Positions 58,751 through 64,000 of a DNA stretch of 64,000 nt are shown piece after piece (the stretch's first letter is position 1; the number at the start of each line of letters is the position of its first letter). This DNA comes from Cryptomeria japonica. Lineage: Eukaryota; Streptophyta; Pinopsida; Cupressales; Cupressaceae. The stretch is taken from the NCBI RefSeq assembly GCF_030272615.1, contig NC_081405.1, positions 311,875,235 through 311,939,234 of the forward strand, read 5' to 3'. A program made the position numbers and the translations under genes. Under the pieces are notes generated by a model. That model searched no databases, had not been told where the DNA came from, and was given only the letters and a program-made list of their open reading frames with translations.

Positions 58751-60799
58751 CTATGATGAACTCCCTCCCTCGGAGCCGCCTAGCCTCGATAGAATCTGAG
58801 CTATAGAAGGACCCGCTCCAGGATCACCCTGCCTGTCTGGTGGTGGTGGAGGACCCATGACCCCACCACTCGATGCTTGTCTCCTCCGGCTCCCTCCCGT
58901 AGCCGTCGCTGTTCGCGATGGTCTATGAAAGCTCCTTGCCCGCTGATCTACTGGCACGGCACCATAATACAGGTCCCTCCAGTAGGCGATCTCCTCTCCA
59001 GCTCGCAGGACATATGCGTAGCCTGCTCCTGCATCCTCCGTCGCCTGCCTCCCTGCCCTCAGCGCTGTCTCAGCCTCAGTGTAGCGCTGAATCGCCTGAT
59101 CCCTCTCCCGCTCAGTATCCCTGAGCCAGGTCCTAAGTCGGTCCCTCTCCCTCTCTAGATCCTGGATCTCATCTACCTGGCCCTGGCAGATCTCCCTGAG
59201 CTCAATCAGCTCATCCTCCTCTGGATCCCCACCCTCTGCCTCTGCTTGTGGCTCTCCCTCTATGGGTGCCTACCCCTGTACCTGCCCCGGTGCATGTCAC
59301 TGTACCTATGCTGGTGCCTGAATGGGTACCTGTCTCTGTACATGCCTAGGTATCTGCACCTGTCCCTCCACCTATGCCTGTACTGGCACCTGTCCCTGTA
59401 CCTATCCCTGTCTCGGTCCCTGTGCTCTAGGACCCTATGCTGCTGGTACCTGCAGGGGCAATCCACCGCGACCCCTCACCACCTGGGCCTGTCCCTCCTA
59501 TCCACCCTCCCTCCGAGGTGCCACCCTCCTCTCCCCAACTACTCCCCTCTACCTCCGTCGGCCTTTGCCTCCATCACCTCCACCATCATCATCGTCATCT
59601 CCTCCTACCTCTCCCTCCAGTAACTCTCTTGGATCTGTCAGTCGCGAGAACGGATGCTTTGCCCAATATGCAGAGTACTCTGCATCCATACCTGCATCCT
59701 CAATCTCTGGCCACATATCCCAGGGTAGGGGCACCATCTCTGCTAGCTGTGTAATTGCTTGATCATATGACAACAATGGCCCGAACTACGCCTGATCCCT
59801 CACTGTATGGGCATACATACCCGAGCCTCATGGCATCCTCTGGATCCTGCCATACTGTCTGCATACTCTGTCTACCAGCTGTCTCTCCAGTATATAAGGC
59901 GTCCGCTCAATCAGATACTTGCTCTGGAAGGTAAAAGGTAGCTCCACTGCGTCATCCTCCCACTCCTCACATCCAAGGTATGGCCTCCAGATGACTACGT
60001 CAATGTCATCTATCACTCGCCTCCAATGCTCTAACCTGCCAATCTGAGGCTGTGAAGTGATCATATCATACAAATGAACAAAGCTCCATCCATGACCCCT
60101 GCCTCTGAAATGTATCGGCCGTGTGATAGGCAGATGCTCGTATGCCCACACCTGCAATAGTGTCACTCCACAACCCAGCCCCACTGATCCATGGTAGACA
60201 AACTGGTGCAGCTCATAATATAGGTGGGCCAAAACACATGGACCCCATGCATATCTGGTGTGCTGAGTCACCAATATCTCCAGTGCTCCTCCCCAGCCCA
60301 CTGCTAACCCCCGTGTCGCCCTGTCTGGACACAGGAACCCACTGATAGCTCCTCCGATCACAGCTGGCAAAGCTAACCCTATCGCAGTCATGGTGTCCCA
60401 TGCCACATGTCCTGCTCTCATCTCTAGGTCGAGATCCCGGAATACCCGTCTCAAAGCCTCTCTATCTCCATCGTGATCATATGGAATCAACTCTCCATCG
60501 ATCAGTATATGTAGGATCCTGTAAACATCCTCAAGCGTCACTGTCATCTCACCCATTGGCAAATGAAAAGTGCATGTCTCTGAATGCCATCTCTCGGCCA
60601 GCACAGTCAGCAAACCCATGTTTGCCTGAAACTCAGGCACATATAGCACGTGTCTCAAACCCATCTCCTCAATGGCAGCTCTATCCTGAAACGACAACTC
60701 CGATCGCAACCTCTGTGTTGACGGGAATCTCTCTCGTGACTAGAACATAGGCAAATACTCCTGCAGTCAAACAAATCAATCATGTTAGTCATCATGGCA

Positions 60800-61165
60800 T
60801 TCACTGTTCATCACAAAATGCTACTCGCTATCTACATGCATATGGTTATCTATCTCAGTGACACTCACTGTTCATCACAAAGTGTTGCTATTTATCCTAG
60901 TAGTGCTCCCTGTTCATCACAAAGTACTACGTGTGTGACATTCCCTGTTCATCACAAAGTGTTACTCACATTTTGCACTCCCTGTTCATCACAAAGTGCT
61001 GCTCATACTTTGGGTACTCCCTGTTCATAACAAAGTACTCTATCTTAGTGCTCACTGTTCATCACAAAGTGCCTTGATTTATCCTAGTCTTCCTAGAGGA
61101 CCTGCTTGAGTGTATCCTCTCAGTAGCTTATCCAATTGACAGCGTATGTTCATCACAGAACTGCC
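60800..61165. repeat. Eight spaced copies of TGTTCATCACAAAGTG
   Basis: TGTTCATCACAAA-type words (with single variants) start near 60805, 60869, 60911, 60946, 60983, 61022, 61056 and 61147, spaced mostly 35-45 bases. They lie wholly inside the intron of the antisense PMD gene, next to its acceptor. Confidence 0.9.
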
Positions 61166-61199
61166 GATTTGACCTAGAAGACCAAAACCTTGCATTTTC

Positions 61200-61455
61200 A
61201 GACACAAACGCGTTTCTACGTCACAAACGTGCCTCTTGACTGCACAAGCGCGCCTACAGAATGCAAACGCGCCTGTTTGACATAAACGTGCCTAAACTAC
61301 TCACAAACGTGACTTTGGCACACAAATGCGCCTAAACAACGTAAACGCGCTCGCAATCTACGCAAACGCGGTTCCAGACGCATACGTGCCTAGCACCGAC
61401 ACAGACGCGCCTATCGGACACAGAGGCGCCTGGCACCGACGCAGACGCGGTTACA
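61200..61455 (-). repeat. Inverted array of GCGTCTGTG-like motifs in the antisense intron
   Basis: About thirteen words such as CACAAACGCG, CACAGACGCGCC, GCAGACGCGG and CACAAACGTG at roughly 15-25 base spacing. Their complements are CGCGTTTGTG and CGCGTCTGTG, the leader motif. They lie between exon 1 and the TGTTCATCACAAAGTG array of the antisense gene. Confidence 0.85.
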
Positions 61456-61963
61456 TGTTTTTGCACTTTTTTGCTGCCTTATTCCTAAGCGCATTTATTG
61501 CTAACTAGCATGCATTAATGACAAAAATGAATGCGTCAAAGTACGAGGAGGTTTGGTGGTACTTACCGGCTCTCCTGCCTCTACTGGCCTCTGAAATCGG
61601 TGAACGCGGTTGAATCTGTGAACGAAAGCCATCGCTGCTGACTGCTGCTACTCTTTTCTCGTTCTGCACTGTGATCTTGTGAAGGTGTAGATGACAATGG
61701 GGATGTCTTTTGCCCGTGGTCTATCTTATAGCCTACCCTAGCCTTGGCCTTCATTTCCCCAGTCAGTCTTCTTTATCCCGTGACTTTGTCACTTTATTCG
61801 GTCAATCCATTCTAGCCTTTCTTTCTTATCGAGAGATTGTCTGCAATCTTTTCAGACATTTTCATCCAATCTCTCGAGGGGGCATATTATTCCCATTCTG
61901 GGGCAACTCTGTATCAGTTCATCTTATCTTCTTTGAAACAACACGACAAGCCGCATTGTCTCA

Positions 61964-61977
61964 AAGAGGGGCAAAAT
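61964..61977 (+). promoter_or_regulatory. Polypurine tract of the Tat element
   Basis: AAAGAGGGGCAAAA directly precedes the 3' LTR start TGTAGAC. It is the plus-strand primer. Confidence 0.85.
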
Positions 61978-62770
61978 GTAGACACCTAAAATTGTCTAGT
62001 CTAATTAAATAAATATTCTTATTTATTTAATTATCTAAGCCTAATTCTTCTATTAATTAAATAAATCTTTATTTATTTAATTAATTCATTTATCCTCTTC
62101 TAGCCTTATTTCTCATTTAAATAAATACATTTATTTATTTAAATTATCCTTTTCCTAAATTAAATAAATATTTTAATTTATTTAATTATCCCATTTCCTC
62201 TATTAATTAAATAAATCTTTATTTATTAAATTAATTCATTAGCTTTTTCTACACATGACACATTTCATTCATCTCTTAATTCATACACTACCTACCTCTT
62301 TCATTATTTTATTATTTCTTCTACCTACCCTCTAATCCTAGCTGACCTCTCTTTTTACACCTCTCAATCTTATCCCTCCATTTCATATTATGTCTTCTAT
62401 TTAAGGAGATCCTTTCTTCATTGTCAAACCCTAATCAATCATTCTAATCACTCATCCTAATGATCTTTTATGCAATTGACTACACTACGATCCTACTTGC
62501 AACCACATTCCATTCTTTGTTGAGCTCTTGTGCATATAAAAATCTGAGAGCAAATATATCAAGCAAGATCAATGGAGATAGGAAGAATGGAGATCAAAAC
62601 CCTATTGGACATGTGATGGTATAATCTTTGTGATTTCATGTGATTTGCATTGTCTTAGGTAATCTTCATATGTTATGGTGGATCTTTGTTGATTGTTAGG
62701 CTAGGGTTTTGTGGTTGGATTCATTTAGCCTTTCAATATTGTTATTATTGTTGTCCATTTTCACCATACA
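61978..62770 (+). repeat. 3' LTR of the Tat-type element
   Basis: Starts TGTAGACACCTAAAATTG and ends TTTTCACCATACA, 793 bases, nearly identical to the 5' LTR. It is followed by AA and then GTAGG, the five bases that also precede the 5' LTR. Confidence 0.95.
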
Positions 62771-64000
62771 AAGTAGGAAGATCATAAATTGATTCCAAGG
62801 TCCCAATTGTGTACTAGCGACTCTATGATGTATATAGACTCGTTTGGTTTGATGTTGCTGGTAAACCAAGGGGACTTACATACAATGAAGAAGATTTAAA
62901 CAAATTTGAAGCTTTCAAGGAGATTTGTCAAATGATTTAGCAATAAATAACTCTTTTTTTGGGACTTTTTGATAAGATAATATAGAAAGTAAATAGGAAA
63001 GGGGTTTAGAAAGGCTAGTCTAAATCTAAGAATTCCACAGATAACAATGCTCAAGTGAGATCGACCACACTTTGCTTCACCACTTTTAGACAACTACACA
63101 AAGGGTGCGATCTTCAAAGGTTGTGCTTATAGGATTTTAAATCATCAACGAACAACATCAAAGAATAATGCTCATCCAACAATCTAAGTTAAGAATGCAC
63201 ATATAAAAGTTCAGTCCAACCTTGCATTGCAGATAGAAATCATCTATTGGCAAAAGGTATGAGTAAATGATCTCACCATAAAAAAATGCAATCTATATCA
63301 TTCATCTAAGTAATTGAAGCAAATCTAATCTAAGTGAGGAAGAGGAAACCATACGAGTTTTAAAATAACACAAGTGAACACCAAAAGCCAATGTATCACT
63401 TTTATTATCTTAGAAACTTATAGCAACAATCTCATACAATTCTCCCTCTGTTACAAATGAAGGGGTGAGCCCTTTTAATATGCCTCCAAAAGGAAATGGA
63501 CGACCCAGATTACAATCAAAACAAAGGCTAAGATTTAACATGCAAAGCCCTAATTAGGGTTTGACCAAAGATTCCCAAATATGATGCCAAGTAGTGGGAC
63601 AACTATCAATGAGAATCTCACCCACTACTTATTAATTACCTTTTTACTCTAAAAAGGGTGTCCATAATGCATTAAATGCCCCGTATGCCCCTTACATTTC
63701 AAATCGCCAATCATGCATTAATGACCCACTAACTCCTCAACATGGTAGCCGTCATGCATTAAATGAGCCACCACTTGGTCAAAACGTCCCTCAACAATAA
63801 ATGACCCATCATGCCATCAATAGATTCTTGTCCAAAATTGGACGACCATTATCTTGTTCATTGATGGCAAATGCGATGAATTTGGCCATGATGACTTCTA
63901 GCTCTCCTATGGAGACACTTGGCACAATCTCTAGTTTGAATTCCAGCATTGAAGTGCCCTCTTCACTTTTGGAGAACAACTTCTCCTTTCTTGATGATGC
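62771..64000 (-). repeat. LTR interrupted by the Tat insertion, related to the solo LTR
   Basis: On the minus strand it contains AACCCTAATTAGGGCTTTGC, a TTAAAAGGGCTCACCCCTTC promoter-proximal block, TCATTTGTAA, and AAGTCCCCTTGGTTTACCAG. These match in order the solo LTR from about 25320 to 26010. The U3-like part (63600-63830) has repeated TGCATTAATG or TGCATTAAATG words about 50-60 bases apart. It runs off the right end of the window. With 46388-46487 it forms one LTR of at least 1.3 kb. Confidence 0.8.

Larger units (their letters stand above)
58751..61632 (-). pseudogene. Antisense two-exon plant mobile domain (PMD) gene
   Basis: Exon 1 runs from ATG 61632 to 61567 (22 codons, MAFVHRFNRVHRF...) and ends at a GTAAGT donor. 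Exon 2 starts at 60760 after TTTGTTTGACTGCAG and continues in phase for 670 codons to TAG at 58751. Its first 300 residues form a PMD (aminotransferase-like plant mobile domain, PF10536): LRHVLYVPEFQANMGLL, AERWHSETCTFHLPMGEM and TLEDVYRIL are diagnostic. Next come an acidic GGDDDDDGGG stretch, a Q/V/P-rich linker (QVQ words), a charged coiled coil (ELREICQGQVDEIQDLERER) and a Gly/Ser/Pro tail. Eleven in-frame stops (nine TAG, two TGA) interrupt it; there is no frameshift. PMD proteins are related to host MAIN/MAIL1 and are often carried by transposons. The role here is unknown. Confidence 0.85.
46488..62770 (+). mobile_element. 16.3-kb Ty3/gypsy element, Tat type, with antisense PMD gene
   Basis: Layout: LTR (46488-47281), primer site, 2.2-kb leader with motif arrays, gag-pol frame 49506-57029, spacer, antisense PMD gene (58751-61632), polypurine tract 61964-61977, LTR (61978-62770). 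A second RNase H between the first RNase H and integrase, and a long 3' region with an antisense ORF, are hallmarks of the Tat lineage (Ogre, Retand and Grande relatives). It sits inside another LTR with GTAGG on both sides (46483-46487 and 62773-62777), the right copy separated from the LTR end by AA. High LTR identity means recent insertion, yet all coding regions carry stops. Confidence 0.92.

Noticed and set aside
59260-59466. Minus-strand ORF rich in Arg, Asp and Tyr
   Set aside because: It is out of frame with the PMD gene (offset from exon 2 not divisible by three) and is a shadow of the CAG-rich linker.
60800-61165. Spaced repeats resembling a CRISPR array
   Set aside because: Repeat words are short, imperfect and unevenly spaced, and the setting is a plant retrotransposon intron.
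1-64000. tRNA, rRNA or small RNA genes
   Set aside because: Apart from primer-binding sites, which copy only a tRNA 3' end complement, no tRNA-like or rRNA-like sequence was recognised by eye.

Overview
The window looks like intergenic heterochromatin of a large plant nuclear genome, most likely a seed plant. A gymnosperm is plausible but is an inference from the dense nesting of old LTR elements; nothing in the sequence proves it. No intact host gene is visible. The only clear host-gene sequence is a two-exon piece of CTP synthase (21833-22263) with a frameshift. Everything else recognisable is transposon-derived, simple or satellite repeat, or decayed beyond naming.

Layout from left to right. 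1-2612: 5' part of a Ty1/copia element (LTR end, primer site, gag, protease, integrase), truncated before reverse transcriptase. 3398-3718: a Ty3-type protease fragment on the minus strand. 3720-6830: very AT-rich DNA with a 241-bp tandem array and a degenerate TTARGN array. 7225-7755 and 8117-8640: decayed minus-strand coding sequence, the second an RNase H domain of LINE type. 14122-16818: a decayed multi-exon transposon gene with a SET-like first ORF and a Ptta/En-Spm-like middle, followed by palindromic subterminal-like repeats (17320-17580). 18653-21201: an element bounded by long inverted repeats. 21833-22263: the CTP synthase fragment. 23351-26186: a probable solo LTR. 27280-43843: two Sire-like copia elements on the minus strand in tandem, sharing the central LTR (LTR-internal-LTR-internal-LTR). 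43845-44110: a second RNase H fragment. 46388-64000: an LTR of the same family as the solo LTR, minus strand, split by a 16.3-kb Ty3/gypsy element of the Tat type (46488-62770).

The Tat element is the most informative object. Its LTRs are about 99% identical. One reading frame from 49506 to 57029 encodes gag, protease, a G-patch, reverse transcriptase, two RNase H domains and integrase, and is broken by seven stop codons with no frameshift. Between pol and the 3' LTR lies a two-exon gene on the opposite strand (61632 down to 58751). It encodes a plant mobile domain (PMD) protein with a glutamine-rich linker and a coiled coil; it too is broken only by stop codons (eleven), with no frameshift. 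A GCGTCTGTG-type motif is repeated about 19 times in the gag-pol leader and about 13 times, degenerate and inverted, in the first intron of the antisense gene. It therefore has the same orientation relative to the 5' end of both transcription units. This two-promoter-like architecture is the best candidate in the window for an undescribed system.

Across the TE genes here, decay is largely by stop codons of the kind expected from C-to-T change at CAG, CAA and CGA, as expected for long-methylated DNA.
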